A DNA stretch of 64,000 bases from Ensifer sp. IC4062 (GCF_020193575.1 NZ_JADYVD010000010.1:95249-159248); one strand, 5' to 3'; numbered from the stretch's first letter, positions 18,420 through 27,385 are shown. Numbers and translations: made by a program. Notes: generated from the sequence alone by a model not told the origin.

Positions 18420-19607
18420 ATGACCAGATCACTCGTCGTTATCCTAATGACCGTTGCCCTCGATTCGATCGGCATCGGGCTGATTTTCCCTATTCTTCCT
18501 TCGTTGCTGAAAGATGTCACCCACGCTGGAGATGTCGCGCCGTATATCGGCATCATGATGGCGCTGTATGCAGCCATGCAGTTCATCTTCGCTCCGGTGC
18601 TGGGAGCGCTCAGCGATAGACTTGGTCGACGCCCGGTGCTGTTGATCTCCCTGACAGGCGCGGCCGTCAACTATCTGTTCTTGGCCTTCGCACCCAGTCT
18701 ATGGCTGCTGCTTATGGGCCGAGCCCTTGCTGGCCTCACCAGCGCCAACACCTCCGTTGCCGCTGCCTATGTCACTGACATCTCTTCCGAGGGCACCCGC
18801 GCACGGCGTTTCGGTCTGCTCAATGCCATGTTCGGCATGGGCTTCATAGTCGGACCAGTACTCGGGGGACTGCTAGGCGATTATTGGGTCAGGCTTCCAT
18901 TCCTTGTAGCGGCATTGCTGACCGGTATAAATTTGATGCTGGGCTTTCTCGCCTTGCCCGAGTCGCGCCCGCCGAGCCGCGAAAAGATTGATTTCCGCGC
19001 ATTCAACCCGCTGCGACCGCTCCGCTGGGCTTTTACGATGAAAGGCCTCCTGCCAATCGTATTCATCTTCTTCATATTCAGTGGTCTGGGCGAAGCCTAT
19101 GGCACTTGCTGGGCATTGTGGGGCAGCGACGCCTTCCACTGGAACGGTCTGTGGATCGGCCTCTCACTTGGCACATATGGTGTCTGCCAGACACTGGCCC
19201 AGGCAATCCTCCCTGGGCCGGCAACCAAGTTTCTCGGTGAGCGCGGCACGATACTCACCGGCGTCGCAAGCGCCTGCGCGGCGCTTGCCGTGTTTGCCAT
19301 TGCGAAACAAGGCTGGATGGTGTTCGCCGCAATGCCGATTCTGGCACTTGGCGGGATCGGTGTCCCGGCATTGCAGTCACTCGCCACCCGCCAAGTGAGT
19401 GAGACCGAGCAAGGCAAGTTCCAGGGTGTGCTGCAATCGGCAGTCAGTCTGGCCTCTGTCGCGGCTCCCCTAGCTTTCTCGAGCGTGTATCTCTCCGTCA
19501 GACTGGATTGGCCGGGGGCTATTTGGCTGTCGGTTGCCGCTCTGTACGGGATTGGTGCGATACTGATCCTGCGTCTGCGGTTCAAAACACTGGAAGCGGT
19601 GGGGTAA
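18420..19607 (+). CDS. MFS transporter, TetA-like drug/H+ antiporter
   Basis: 395 residues with 12 predicted membrane spans. The start at 18420 (MTRSLVVILMTVALDSIGIGLIFPILPSLL) has a GGAG site at 18408-18411. Motif A, GALSDRLGRRPVLLISL, is near residue 65; GRALAGLTSANTSVAAAYVTDI and GPVLGGLLGDYW are typical of the DHA1 group that includes TetA tetracycline exporters. The drug spectrum cannot be told from sequence. No TetR-type repressor is adjacent, unlike classical tetA loci. Confidence 0.9.
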   Translation: MTRSLVVILMTVALDSIGIGLIFPILPSLLKDVTHAGDVAPYIGIMMALYAAMQFIFAPVLGALSDRLGRRPVLLISLTGAAVNYLFLAFAPSLWLLLMGRALAGLTSANTSVAAAYVTDISSEGTRARRFGLLNAMFGMGFIVGPVLGGLLGDYWVRLPFLVAALLTGINLMLGFLALPESRPPSREKIDFRAFNPLRPLRWAFTMKGLLPIVFIFFIFSGLGEAYGTCWALWGSDAFHWNGLWIGLSLGTYGVCQTLAQAILPGPATKFLGERGTILTGVASACAALAVFAIAKQGWMVFAAMPILALGGIGVPALQSLATRQVSETEQGKFQGVLQSAVSLASVAAPLAFSSVYLSVRLDWPGAIWLSVAALYGIGAILILRLRFKTLEAVG

Positions 19608-19871
19608 CTGGTTTGGACCGGCAACAACCTAATGGCCGCGACGACCGCTTACAAAATATCTCCCGCTCGCCGTCTACGAGTCGCCTGGGATGTCCGCTTC
19701 TGGAGTTCCTCGCGGACTGGCTAAACAGCCGACAAGGGCGCGCGTATCCGCCAGACATTCGCCCTCAATTCGAAAAGACCGAATGCTACCCTGATCAGGT
19801 GACGTCGTTGGTGGAGCGTCCCCAGACAGGGTCTCTTCTCACCGGATTGAAGGCCATGATAAACGGCGCCT

Positions 19872-20381
19872 ATGGGAATCAAGAACTATCTGATCGAAGG
19901 CAGTTCCGGCACTGGAAAAACGTCTGTCGCTACCGAACTGGAGCGGCGGGGTTACCATGTCGTCCATGGTGACCGGGTCTTGGCCTATGTCGGCGACCCC
20001 GAAACAGGCCAGGCACTCGCAGGACCACCCAAAGGCGCGAACCGCATCGCTTGGGGATACGCGCACTGGATCTGGCCTGTCGACAAGGTACGGGCTATTG
20101 CTGCCGACACCACCCATCCTGCCACCTTCTTCTGTGGCGGCTCGCGCAATTTCCACAAATTCCTGAACCTATTTGACAAGGTTTTCGTGCTCGACATTGA
20201 CGTTGAGACGTTGAGCCGACGATTAGATGGGCGGCCGAATGAGCCGGGCTTCGAGCCGGCCGAGCGGCACCTGGTACTCCGCTACCATCATACCCGGGAA
20301 TATCTCCCCGTTGGCATCAATATCGATACGGCGGGTACCGTCCCAAGTGTCGTCGACGATATCCTTGCCCAACTCACCTGA
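19872..20381 (+). CDS. P-loop nucleoside/nucleotide kinase-like ATP-binding protein
   Basis: 169 residues. The Walker A motif EGSSGTGKTSVATELERRGY is at residues 9-28, then HGDRVLAYVGDPETG; VFVLDIDVETLSRRLDGRPNEPGFEP is the lid-like region of adenylate-kinase-fold proteins. Family members are annotated as AAA or nucleoside-kinase proteins of unknown substrate. It stands alone between the MFS gene and the sulfite-oxidase-like gene. Confidence 0.8.
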   Translation: MGIKNYLIEGSSGTGKTSVATELERRGYHVVHGDRVLAYVGDPETGQALAGPPKGANRIAWGYAHWIWPVDKVRAIAADTTHPATFFCGGSRNFHKFLNLFDKVFVLDIDVETLSRRLDGRPNEPGFEPAERHLVLRYHHTREYLPVGINIDTAGTVPSVVDDILAQLT

Positions 20382-20731
20382 AGCCCTGAAGTATTGTGAA
20401 TGGGATGGAATTAATCGACTATTGCGGGAAAGACGATAGCCGCCTGAGCGGCTCACTGGCGGCATTGACGCTTTCGTAGCCGACCGGCAGCTTTCGGAAC
20501 GACAAACCGGTGTCTTAACGACCGTCTTAGGGGGCGCGAAAGAGACGTGGGCCTATAGCAGCATTCGGGCCCTTTGCTGCCGTTCGAGGTCGATCCGAAA
20601 ACGTGCGGTATGTGCTAGAATGCAACCGAAGGGCGGAACGCGACAGACGCACTGCGAGGGGCGGTGTGATCGAACCGGAATTCGCGCGACCGAGAGCCGG
20701 CGTTGTGCTCTTGGAAGGGGAGACGAGGACG
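20382..20731. other. Intergenic region before the sulfite-oxidase-like gene
   Basis: About 350 bases without a supported gene. It contains a short hairpin ccgcctgagcggctcactggcgg (about 20440-20463). The downstream frame is open from a GTG at 20603, so a longer N-terminus cannot be excluded. Confidence 0.4.
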
Positions 20732-21841
20732 ATGCCGACACCAGAGCGACCCAGTCTAATAGTTCGACAGAAATCCCCACAGAACATCGAGTTTCCGTTT
20801 GCGTCGCTCTCCGATTGGCTGATCCCAACCGAGCTGTTCTTCGTGCGAAACCATTTCGCGTCGCCGGACCTCGATGCGCGAGACTGGAGATTGCGCGTTG
20901 GCGGGGCGGTGGAGCGGCCAATCGAACTTGACCTCGACAGCATCAAGGCGATGCGGAGCACGACTTTCACCGCCGTCGTCGAGTGCGCAGGAAACGGGCG
21001 CGTCTACTATGTGCCGCCGAAGGAGGGATTGCAGTGGCAGAACGGAGCCGTCGGCAATGCCGCGTGGACAGGTGTTCTTCTGCGCGAGATTTTGGAAATG
21101 GCGGGCGTTAAGCGAACCGCACGTGAGGTTCTGCTCGTAGGCGCAGACAGCGGCGTCGTCGACACGAACAAGAAAACGGCTTCTCCCGGCCCCATCGCTT
21201 TTGCGCGCAGTTTACCGCTTGAGAAGGCAATGGCTCACAGCACAATCCTTGCCTATTCGATGAACGAGGAGGCGTTGACGCGCGATCACGGCTACCCGCT
21301 ACGCGCGGTCGTAGGTGGCTGGTTCGGCATGGCTTGGGTCAAGTGGATCACGCATATCACGGTTGTGGAGCAACCGTTCCTTGGCTACTGGCAGGCGCGC
21401 GACTATTTCCGTTGGGAGCGCAGCCTCGGGGAACCGAGGCTGGTCCCGCTTGCGGAGATGGAGGTCAAAGCGCAGATCGCGCGTCCCGTGCAGGGGGCGC
21501 ATCTCATCGCCGGCCAACCGTATCGGATTTTCGGAGCCGCCTGGAGCGGAGAGGCTGTTATCCGGCAGGTGCAGGTCTGCACCGGAGATGGCAGGGGCTG
21601 GCGCGAGGGAAGGCTCCTCGAACCAGAACGTCCCTTTGCATGGCGCTTGTGGGAGTACATGTGGACCCCTGAAGAAGTCGGGCGATATATACTGCGATGT
21701 CGCGCGATCGATGGGGCGGGGTGCGTGCAGCCCGAGCTCCCGCGTTCCGACTGCGAGAGCTACGCGGCCAATTGGATCGTTCCGGTGGAGGTTACGGTCG
21801 TTCCCGAGCCACAGACGTATGAGGAGGAATTCGTGATCTAA
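20732..21841 (+). CDS. Sulfite-oxidase-family molybdopterin enzyme
   Basis: 369 residues from the ATG at 20732, preceded by GGAAGGGGAGACGAGG. The molybdopterin domain begins LIVRQKSPQNIEFPF; ELFFVRNHF and the cofactor-binding Cys in VVECAGNGR are the key motifs, and GYPLRAVVGGWFGMAWVKWI closes the domain. The C-terminal half is the Mo-co dimerisation domain (YRIFGAAWSGEAVIRQVQV, then WRLWEYMWTPEEVGRYILRCRA). No Tat or Sec signal is visible, so it is probably cytoplasmic or relies on a partner. The substrate may be sulfite or another oxyanion. A GTG at 20603 is an alternative start. Confidence 0.9.
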   Translation: MPTPERPSLIVRQKSPQNIEFPFASLSDWLIPTELFFVRNHFASPDLDARDWRLRVGGAVERPIELDLDSIKAMRSTTFTAVVECAGNGRVYYVPPKEGLQWQNGAVGNAAWTGVLLREILEMAGVKRTAREVLLVGADSGVVDTNKKTASPGPIAFARSLPLEKAMAHSTILAYSMNEEALTRDHGYPLRAVVGGWFGMAWVKWITHITVVEQPFLGYWQARDYFRWERSLGEPRLVPLAEMEVKAQIARPVQGAHLIAGQPYRIFGAAWSGEAVIRQVQVCTGDGRGWREGRLLEPERPFAWRLWEYMWTPEEVGRYILRCRAIDGAGCVQPELPRSDCESYAANWIVPVEVTVVPEPQTYEEEFVI

Positions 21842-22002
21842 TCACCCGCACGGGGCGGAATGGCGACTTGGCGCAACTGCGACCCGCGTTGTCACTGCGT
21901 CATGTCCGCTTTGCGGCAACGGCGACCGGTGGCTCGATGACCATTATGAGGGCGCACAGCGGTCGTTCGTTAAGCGTGGCGGGAACGGCCGGACCGGGCT
22001 CT

Positions 22003-22047
22003 GAGCGGCAATTCCAAGCAGTTCGCCGGAAGAGCCGCTTTGCACTG
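22003..22047. repeat. Dispersed repeat fragment (ttcgccggaagagccgcttt family)
   Basis: The stretch gagcggcaattccaagcagt followed by tcgccggaagagccgctttg repeats the sequence found downstream of the propeller gene (16768-16815) and of its decayed copy (17937-17980). This third copy shows that it is a dispersed element and not just a gene flank. Confidence 0.6.
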
Positions 22048-22065
22048 AACGCCGAAACTCACCTG

Positions 22066-22434
22066 TCACTGCGGCTCGCCTATCTCTACGATGTGCCGGT
22101 CTGGGTCGAAGAACCTGAAAACGCGCTGCCCCCGACTCTCTCGTCTTACCTCATGGATCAGATCGACTTTTTCGGCGATGCGCTCGAATGTTGCATCGAT
22201 GTCTTCGACCTCAAAATAAAGAACAAGGTTTAGCCGGCCATAGGGGCGGTCCACGTCCGGTACGTTCCCAAACACCGTCTGATGCAGCGACTTTCCCTCG
22301 TGCAGAGCGAAGCCAGTGTCGAACCGAACGAAATCACCGTGATCCTCCAGAATTCGAAGATCCATGACTTCGCAGTAGAATTGTTTTGAGCGAGCCATGT
22401 CACTCACGAAAGGCAGTGGGTTCACGAACTTCAT
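22066..22434 (-). CDS. VOC/glyoxalase-family protein
   Basis: 122 residues. The beta-alpha-beta-beta-beta VOC fold reads FVNPLPFVSDMARSKQFYCEVMDLRILEDHGDFVRF, then LVLYFEVEDIDATFERI, then RVFRFFDPDRHIVEIGE with the usual metal-site Glu at the end. Substrate unknown. It starts 30 bases after the stop of the PEP mutase-like gene on the same strand, so the two probably share a transcript. Confidence 0.9.
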   Translation of the reverse strand: MKFVNPLPFVSDMARSKQFYCEVMDLRILEDHGDFVRFDTGFALHEGKSLHQTVFGNVPDVDRPYGRLNLVLYFEVEDIDATFERIAEKVDLIHEVRRESRGQRVFRFFDPDRHIVEIGEPQ

Positions 22435-22464
22435 TGGGTGCCACGTGTTTCAGGGACGAAGTGG

Positions 22465-23307
22465 TCATGTCCGGTCGGCGCTTTTGTCCTGAGACATGAG
22501 TTGGGTTATGACCGTGCCGGGGATCGCATCCACCGCATAGGTGAAAGTGCCGGCCGATTTCACCTCCTGCGCTGCGCGCATCAACGCGCCGAGTGCCGCC
22601 CGCGCGAACGACCCGCCAACACTGATGCGGCGCACTCCGGCTTCGGAAAGCTCGGCAACGGAATAGCTTCGCCCCTTCAGTCCCATGACAACGTTCACGG
22701 GCTTGTCGACGGCCCGGCACACCGCCCTGATCGCGTCGATGTCAGGAAGGCCTGGAGCATAGAGGACGTCCGCCCCTGCTTCGGAAAAGGCTTGAAGCCG
22801 CCTGATCGTGTCGTCCAGATCGGCCCTCCCCCAAAGGTAATTTTCGGCCCGAGCGGTCAGCAGGAACGGCAGTTCCCGTGTTGCTTCCGCCGCCGCCCGA
22901 ACGCGCTCAACCGCGTGGGCAAGATCATAGATCGGAGCGTCGGGATCGCCGGTTGCATCTTCGATTGATCCGCCGACAAGGCCGACGCCGCAAGCCATAC
23001 GAACGGTTTCCGCGCAGGTTTCCGGTGCGGCCCCAAAGCCGTCTTCAAGATCGGCAGAGACAGGAAGGTGTGTCGCACCGATAATCTCGGCAGCATTTTC
23101 AAGAATCTCGCTTCTCGAAAGACCTGCAAAGGAATCCCGCTTGCCTTTCGAGAAGGCATAGCCCGCGCTGGTGGTGGCAAGCGCTTCGAAGCCCAGACTG
23201 GTTAAAAGACGCGCCGAACCGGCATCCCACGGATTGGGTATGACGAACGCTTGGTCTCCTTCGTGAAGAGCCTTTAGGCGATTATATTTGGCTTGCTGAT
23301 CCGACAT
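22465..23307 (-). CDS. Isocitrate lyase/PEP mutase superfamily protein
   Basis: 280 residues from the ATG at 23307 (MSDQQAKYNRLKALHEGD), which has a GGGAAG-like site upstream. The TIM-barrel pattern is FVIPNPWDAGSARLL, FEALATTSAGYAFSKG, then LPVSADLEDGFGAAPE with the metal-binding acids, and LLTARAENYLWGRADLDD. The isocitrate lyase KKCGH motif is absent, so it belongs to the PEP mutase/oxaloacetate-hydrolase-like branch that cleaves or forms C-C or C-P bonds of 2-oxo acids. The reaction is not determinable here. Confidence 0.9.
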   Translation of the reverse strand: MSDQQAKYNRLKALHEGDQAFVIPNPWDAGSARLLTSLGFEALATTSAGYAFSKGKRDSFAGLSRSEILENAAEIIGATHLPVSADLEDGFGAAPETCAETVRMACGVGLVGGSIEDATGDPDAPIYDLAHAVERVRAAAEATRELPFLLTARAENYLWGRADLDDTIRRLQAFSEAGADVLYAPGLPDIDAIRAVCRAVDKPVNVVMGLKGRSYSVAELSEAGVRRISVGGSFARAALGALMRAAQEVKSAGTFTYAVDAIPGTVITQLMSQDKSADRT

Positions 23308-23551
23308 CGCTTCCCTCACCTGTAGCCCTGAGGCATATCTGAACGGAACATACAGGGAACGCGCTTCTGACGCAATTGACCTCAATGGGTGGATGTCGAA
23401 CTTGGGTCGCTTGATTTTGTGACATCGGGGCACCTCTCGGCACGATCATTTATCTGGTCGAATTCTGATTTTCCCTAAGGTCTACTCTGGGGTAGAGAGC
23501 CGATATTGGGGGAAGCAATAGCTATGACGGGGTTTGCCGCCTGCTTATTGC

Positions 23552-24214
23552 TTACTCAGAGGCTGCGCCTGGTGCCCCTACGAAAGAATCATTCCCGTAG
23601 ACTTGCAAAAAGATGCTCACACCCCGCCGAACTCTCTCCTCGATTGCATCTTTTGTGAGGGGTTCCCGGACGCCTAGCTTGACCTCCAGATTGACAAATC
23701 CAAGCCAAAGGCCTGTCAGAATATCGGCCGCGACATCGACCTCGACCTCGACCAGAAACTCCTGCTGGACAGCCTGCGCGAGAAGCATCGTGAGGAGTCG
23801 CTGACCTCGACCAGGCCCCAAGTCGAAGAATCGCTTAGGCAGTTCAGGGTGACTGGACTCCAACGAAGCGATCAGACGATCCCAACCAAGGAGATCGTGA
23901 CTGTTGATGAAACTGACATATCGGATACCGAACTTTATCAGGGAGTCAGCCGTGACGTCTGACCGCGCCAACCTCGCGAATTCTTCATCTGTAACCGTTA
24001 GGTCCGCCTCTCGACGGATTACCGCCTCGATCAGGCTCTCCTTGTCTGCAAAATTAGCGTAAAGCGTTGATTTTGAGACGCCTGCCAAAGACGCAATTTC
24101 ATCCGTTGTGACATCCGGCCCCATGGCGAGCAGCAGAGAGCGCGCCGCGTCCAGCAGCGCGGCCCGCTTGCTTTCGTCTTTCGGTCTGCCGCGTGACCGC
24201 TTGGCTTTCTCCAC
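23552..24214 (-). CDS. TetR/AcrR-family transcriptional regulator
   Basis: 220 residues. A basic N-terminus (KAKRSRGRPKDESKRAALLDAARSLLL) leads into the HTH TTDEIASLAGVSKSTLYANFADKESL. The C-terminal domain (LIKFGIRYVSFINSHDLLGWDRLIASLESSHPELPKRFFDLGP) is the AefR-like TetR_C type. It follows doxX on the same strand with a RIME-A copy between them. The 16-base perfect palindrome upstream of doxX is its most likely operator. Confidence 0.92.
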   Translation of the reverse strand: MEKAKRSRGRPKDESKRAALLDAARSLLLAMGPDVTTDEIASLAGVSKSTLYANFADKESLIEAVIRREADLTVTDEEFARLARSDVTADSLIKFGIRYVSFINSHDLLGWDRLIASLESSHPELPKRFFDLGPGRGQRLLTMLLAQAVQQEFLVEVEVDVAADILTGLWLGFVNLEVKLGVREPLTKDAIEERVRRGVSIFLQVYGNDSFVGAPGAASE

Positions 24215-24235
24215 AGTTCTGCTCCGAACCAGCTA

Positions 24236-24334
24236 ATGCATGTCGCCCAAAGTGTGCAGCGGTTTGGGGCGACATGCACAAAACAAAGATCTAAAGCGCG
24301 TCGCGTGAACACGCTTGAATGCGACGTGCTTTAG
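24236..24334. repeat. RIME-A palindromic element, copy 2
   Basis: Two palindromes as in the 16635-16738 copy: atgcatgtcgcc...gacatgca and ctaaagcg...cgtgctttag. The element end supplies the stop codon of the doxX gene (24331-24333). Confidence 0.85.
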
Positions 24335-24735
24335 TACAGCACCGAAATGGCTGCCGCTAACATCAAGCCACCTACCACTGTGATGTGTTCGAGGACGAGA
24401 TGAAACTCGTGGGTCCGCTTCGGCTCGTCAAACTTCCAGAACGGGTGCCCGATCGGAATGCAGAGGATCGTAAAAACAGCAAGCGCACCTGCGCCTAGCC
24501 ATCCGAGGCCTCCAGCGTTGCTGATCAAAAGGCCTGAGCCAGCGAGTTGGCAAGCAATTGTCGCGGATGCAAAAAACTTTGGAGAGGGCAGCTTGGCGTC
24601 TACCATCTCCTGGACGATGACCTTGAAATTGAAAACGCCAAAAAGTCCCGCCATCCAGAAGAACGAAGTCAGGACGACCTTCGCAGTCATGATCATGTGA
24701 GGGTGGGTCAAGAGAAGTGTAAGCAGGTTTTCCAT
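24331..24735 (-). CDS. DoxX-like integral membrane protein
   Basis: 134 residues with four hydrophobic segments (residues about 12-35, 52-72, 80-98 and 112-132), the DoxX-like layout. The start at 24735 (MENLLTLLLTHPHM) has a GGAG site; an upstream in-frame Met lacks one. DoxX-like proteins are implicated in redox or membrane stress, but this one's role is unknown. Its TAA stop overlaps the end of a RIME-A repeat. A palindromic operator upstream and a TetR gene downstream suggest a self-regulated doxX-tetR unit. Confidence 0.85.
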   Translation of the reverse strand: MENLLTLLLTHPHMIMTAKVVLTSFFWMAGLFGVFNFKVIVQEMVDAKLPSPKFFASATIACQLAGSGLLISNAGGLGWLGAGALAVFTILCIPIGHPFWKFDEPKRTHEFHLVLEHITVVGGLMLAAAISVLY

Positions 24736-24767
24736 GTGGCGCTCCGCTTTATTTTCCATACTGTTGC

Positions 24768-24789
24768 GTATGGTAATTAATTACCAGAC
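24768..24789 (-). promoter_or_regulatory. Candidate TetR operator upstream of doxX
   Basis: The perfect 16-base palindrome tggtaattaattacca (24771-24786) extends to 22 bases with one mismatched pair. It lies 33 bases upstream of the doxX start, in an AT-rich promoter region. The position fits a repressor site for the TetR encoded by the next gene. Confidence 0.7.
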
Positions 24790-24849
24790 TGTCCAGTACA
24801 AAAATGTCGCAGCCTCAACACGACAACCCTGCTCGAGAGCCGCACCCAA

Positions 24850-25097
24850 AGCGCCGCGCGTCCCGTCGGACACCATGCACGACAGCAGCGTAATGGTTTG
24901 GCGGATGCCCTCTATCGCCCTCATTCCTGTGCTTGTCACAGGAATGAGGATGAGACGAGAAGGCTTGCCGTATCGCAATCGACGAGGCCGAAGCTGGTTT
25001 CTGTCGTGTGATCGGACGCACAAAGGTCGCTACAGCACTTTGAATTGCTGCCTGATTTTTGTCCTTAAATCGGTTCCGATTTAAGGGAATCATGCAG
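24850..25097. repeat. RIME-B element interrupted by MITE-like insert
   Basis: The RIME-B hairpin arm gcgccgcgcgtcc (24851-24863) resumes at atcggacgcacaaaggtcgc (25021-25040) and continues into the second palindrome, ending catgcag at 25097. The insert at 24874-25020 has left terminus gcacgacagcag and right terminus ctgtcgtgtg, with ATTCCTGTG/CACAGGAAT in the centre. Confidence 0.82.
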
Positions 25098-25271
25098 TAG
25101 CCGTTCCATCAAGGCACCACCAGCGTTGTTGGCATGTACCGCCTACTTCCGCGGTCCGGCGAGGTCCGATGACGGGTCCGAACGGCGGATCCTCGTGCCC
25201 AGGGAAAACGAGGTCGATTGTCGGGAAACGCGCCGGTCGTTCGTCTTCCAGATGCAAACGGGAGAGAGACC

Positions 25272-25343
25272 ATGAGAACGATCACCGCCATTCCTCAAGC
25301 CCCGCTGGGCGGCGCCATGCAAGCACGAGGAGTGTTCCAATGA
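25272..25343 (+). CDS. Possible 23-codon leader ORF coupled to the GST gene
   Basis: A short frame starts at 25272 (MRTITAIPQAPLGGAMQARG...), preceded by a strong GGAGAGAG site, and ends at a TGA that overlaps the GST ATG by four bases (ATGA). The spacing suggests translational coupling. No known leader peptide is recognised, and it may simply be the residue of an older, longer N-terminus. Confidence 0.4.
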   Translation: MRTITAIPQAPLGGAMQARGVFQ

Positions 25344-25990
25344 CCCCCACCATTACCGCCTTTGAACGGTCGCCCGATCGCGGCAAGGGTTTGGCGCGTG
25401 ACATGCGCGTTCGCTGGGCGCTCGAAGAAGCGGGCCAGCCTTACGAGGTTCGCCTTCTTTCGTTCAAGGAGATGAAGGAACCCGCGCATCTCGAGCTTCA
25501 GCCTTTCGGGCAGATCCCGACCTATGAAGAAGGCGATCTCGCCCTCTTCGAGTCGGGAGCGATCGTCTTCCATATCGCCGAGCGCCATGGGGGCCTGCTG
25601 CCAGACGATGCGAATGCCCGGGCGCGCGCGATCGCGTGGATGTTTGCCGCGCTCAACACGGTGGAGCCGGCGATCTTCGACCGCGCCCTCTGCAAGATCC
25701 TCGAGCGCGACAAGCCTTGGTACGAGCAGCGCCTGCGGTACCTCGAGGACAGCATCCGCAACCGGCTGGAGAAGCTTTCCGATCGCCTTGGCGATGCCGA
25801 CTGGCTCGACGGCGACTTCAGCGCCGGTGACCTGCTGATGGTGACGGTGCTGCTCAGGTTGAAGGGATCGGACATATTGGAGGAATATCCGAACCTCTCC
25901 GCCTATGTCGCTCGCGCCGAAGCGCGGCCCGCATACAAGCGCGCTTTCGACGCTCAGCTGGCGGTTTTCACCGCCGCATCGACCGGCTGA
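25340..25990 (+). CDS. Glutathione S-transferase family protein
   Basis: 216 residues from the ATG at 25340, with GAGG upstream. The N-terminal thioredoxin-like domain shows MRVRWALEEAGQPYEVRLLSF, FGQIPTYEEGDLALFESGAIVFHIAE (the cis-Pro and the ESxAI glutathione-binding motif). The C-terminal helical domain has DWLDGDFSAGDLLMVTVLLRL, the conserved Asp N-cap region. It probably conjugates glutathione to electrophiles in the cytoplasm. It converges with the LysR gene at 26068-27063. Confidence 0.92.
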   Translation: MTPTITAFERSPDRGKGLARDMRVRWALEEAGQPYEVRLLSFKEMKEPAHLELQPFGQIPTYEEGDLALFESGAIVFHIAERHGGLLPDDANARARAIAWMFAALNTVEPAIFDRALCKILERDKPWYEQRLRYLEDSIRNRLEKLSDRLGDADWLDGDFSAGDLLMVTVLLRLKGSDILEEYPNLSAYVARAEARPAYKRAFDAQLAVFTAASTG

Positions 25991-26009
25991 CAATGAGTGG
26001 GCTCTTGCG

Positions 26010-26048
26010 AACGCCGCGCGTCCCCAATCGGACGCGCAAAGGTCGCTG
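26010..26048. repeat. RIME-B hairpin fragment
   Basis: The single palindrome gccgcgcgtcc/ggacgcgcaaaggtcgc, a partial RIME-B element just after the GST gene and before the convergent LysR gene. Confidence 0.5.
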
Positions 26049-26067
26049 GCGTCAGCACATCGCGGCT

Positions 26068-27063
26068 TCATGCATCGTAGGGCAGCCTTATGGTGCGAAG
26101 CCTGAGCAGTGCAGAATTCCGGGCGGCTTCGGAATCATCCTCCCAAGGCAGCGGGGGAATAAAGAACGAGACCAAAAAATCGATGAAGGTTCGCACCTTC
26201 GTCGAGACGTGATGTGTCGGCGGATAGATGGCGGAGATCGTATAAGGGGGCTGTCGATATCCTCTGAGAATCTGGACAAGCGCACCCTGCCGTAGCGCAT
26301 CGGCTGCGAGGAACAATGGCAATGAAGCTATGCCCAGACCCGCTATCGCCATATCCCTTAATGCCCCGCCGTTGTTGATCACGATGCGGCTGCGCATGGA
26401 GACACTGACGGGCGGCCCTCCCTTCGTCGCCGCTTCGAACTGCCAAAGACGGTTAGCGTGAACATAGGCATAATCGATGCACTGGTGATTGGCGAGTTCG
26501 GCGACCGTCTTGGGCTGTCCGTGCGCCTCGATGTAGGCAGGGCTGCAAACGACAACACGCGGGCATTCGCATAGCGTTCGGGCGCGCAGGTTGGAGTCAC
26601 GCAGATGGCCGATGCGAATGCCAATATCGTAGCCACCCTGCACGAGGTCGACCAATCGATCTTCATAGTCGACCGCCAGTTCGAGGTCGGGATGTCGTCG
26701 CGCGAATTCTGCAATGACCGGCCCCAGGTACATAGCGCCGAACGACATCGGCGTCGTGATGCGCAGCTGGCCGCGAAGGCTCTTTATCCGCTCCGCCGAA
26801 AGGCTTTCTGCGGTCTGGTTGATCTCGTTTATCAGGGGCACCATGCGTTCGTAGAAAGCATCGCCATTCTCGGTCGGCCTGACCTGACGCGTCGAGCGCT
26901 GGAAGAGTTCCACGCCGAGCGCTGCCTCCAAGTCGCTGATGCGCTTGCTGATCACGGATTTGGACAGGTTCAGGCGCTCCGCTGCAGCGGTAATGCTTCC
27001 CGATTCCATCACGCGGATAAACGTGAGTATGTCGTCAAAGCGCCACCTCGATGTAGCGAACAT
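26068..27063 (-). CDS. LysR-family transcriptional regulator
   Basis: 331 residues from the ATG at 27063 (MFATSRWRFDDILTFIRVME), preceded by GGAGAACCCT. The upstream in-frame part is not family-like. The winged HTH is GSITAAAERLNLSKSVISKRISDLEAALGVELFQRSTR (about residues 24-61). The effector domain carries LRGQLRITTPMSFGAMYLGPVIAEF and ends with IPPLPWEDD, as in the CrgA/DmlR-like branch. No divergent target is adjacent; the isochorismatase gene upstream on the same strand and the convergent GST gene are candidates. Confidence 0.92.
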   Translation of the reverse strand: MFATSRWRFDDILTFIRVMESGSITAAAERLNLSKSVISKRISDLEAALGVELFQRSTRQVRPTENGDAFYERMVPLINEINQTAESLSAERIKSLRGQLRITTPMSFGAMYLGPVIAEFARRHPDLELAVDYEDRLVDLVQGGYDIGIRIGHLRDSNLRARTLCECPRVVVCSPAYIEAHGQPKTVAELANHQCIDYAYVHANRLWQFEAATKGGPPVSVSMRSRIVINNGGALRDMAIAGLGIASLPLFLAADALRQGALVQILRGYRQPPYTISAIYPPTHHVSTKVRTFIDFLVSFFIPPLPWEDDSEAARNSALLRLRTIRLPYDA

Positions 27064-27385
27064 AGGGTTCTCCGTGAGTGCGTTATTTTTGTCCGCCTGC
27101 GGCTCGCGCCCGCTGAGCCGCAGGCGGGCCCTTCGAGCGCTGCTCCACCCGGAAACATTACGCGCGAATGGCGGGTCGCGCGAACAGTAATGAGGTCGGC
27201 GGGCCGAACTGACAGCGACGGTGGTGTGGTGAGGACGACTGCGCCGGTCGCGAGCCGCACGAGAGGCACTGGCGGATAAAATGCCAAGCCAGGGAGCCGC
27301 CGCGGAAGGCGAAAACATGTGGCGAACGCTTCAAGCGCGACCGCTGCCATCAGCAAGATGAGGAGGATTTGGGGGCGTAAATGAC

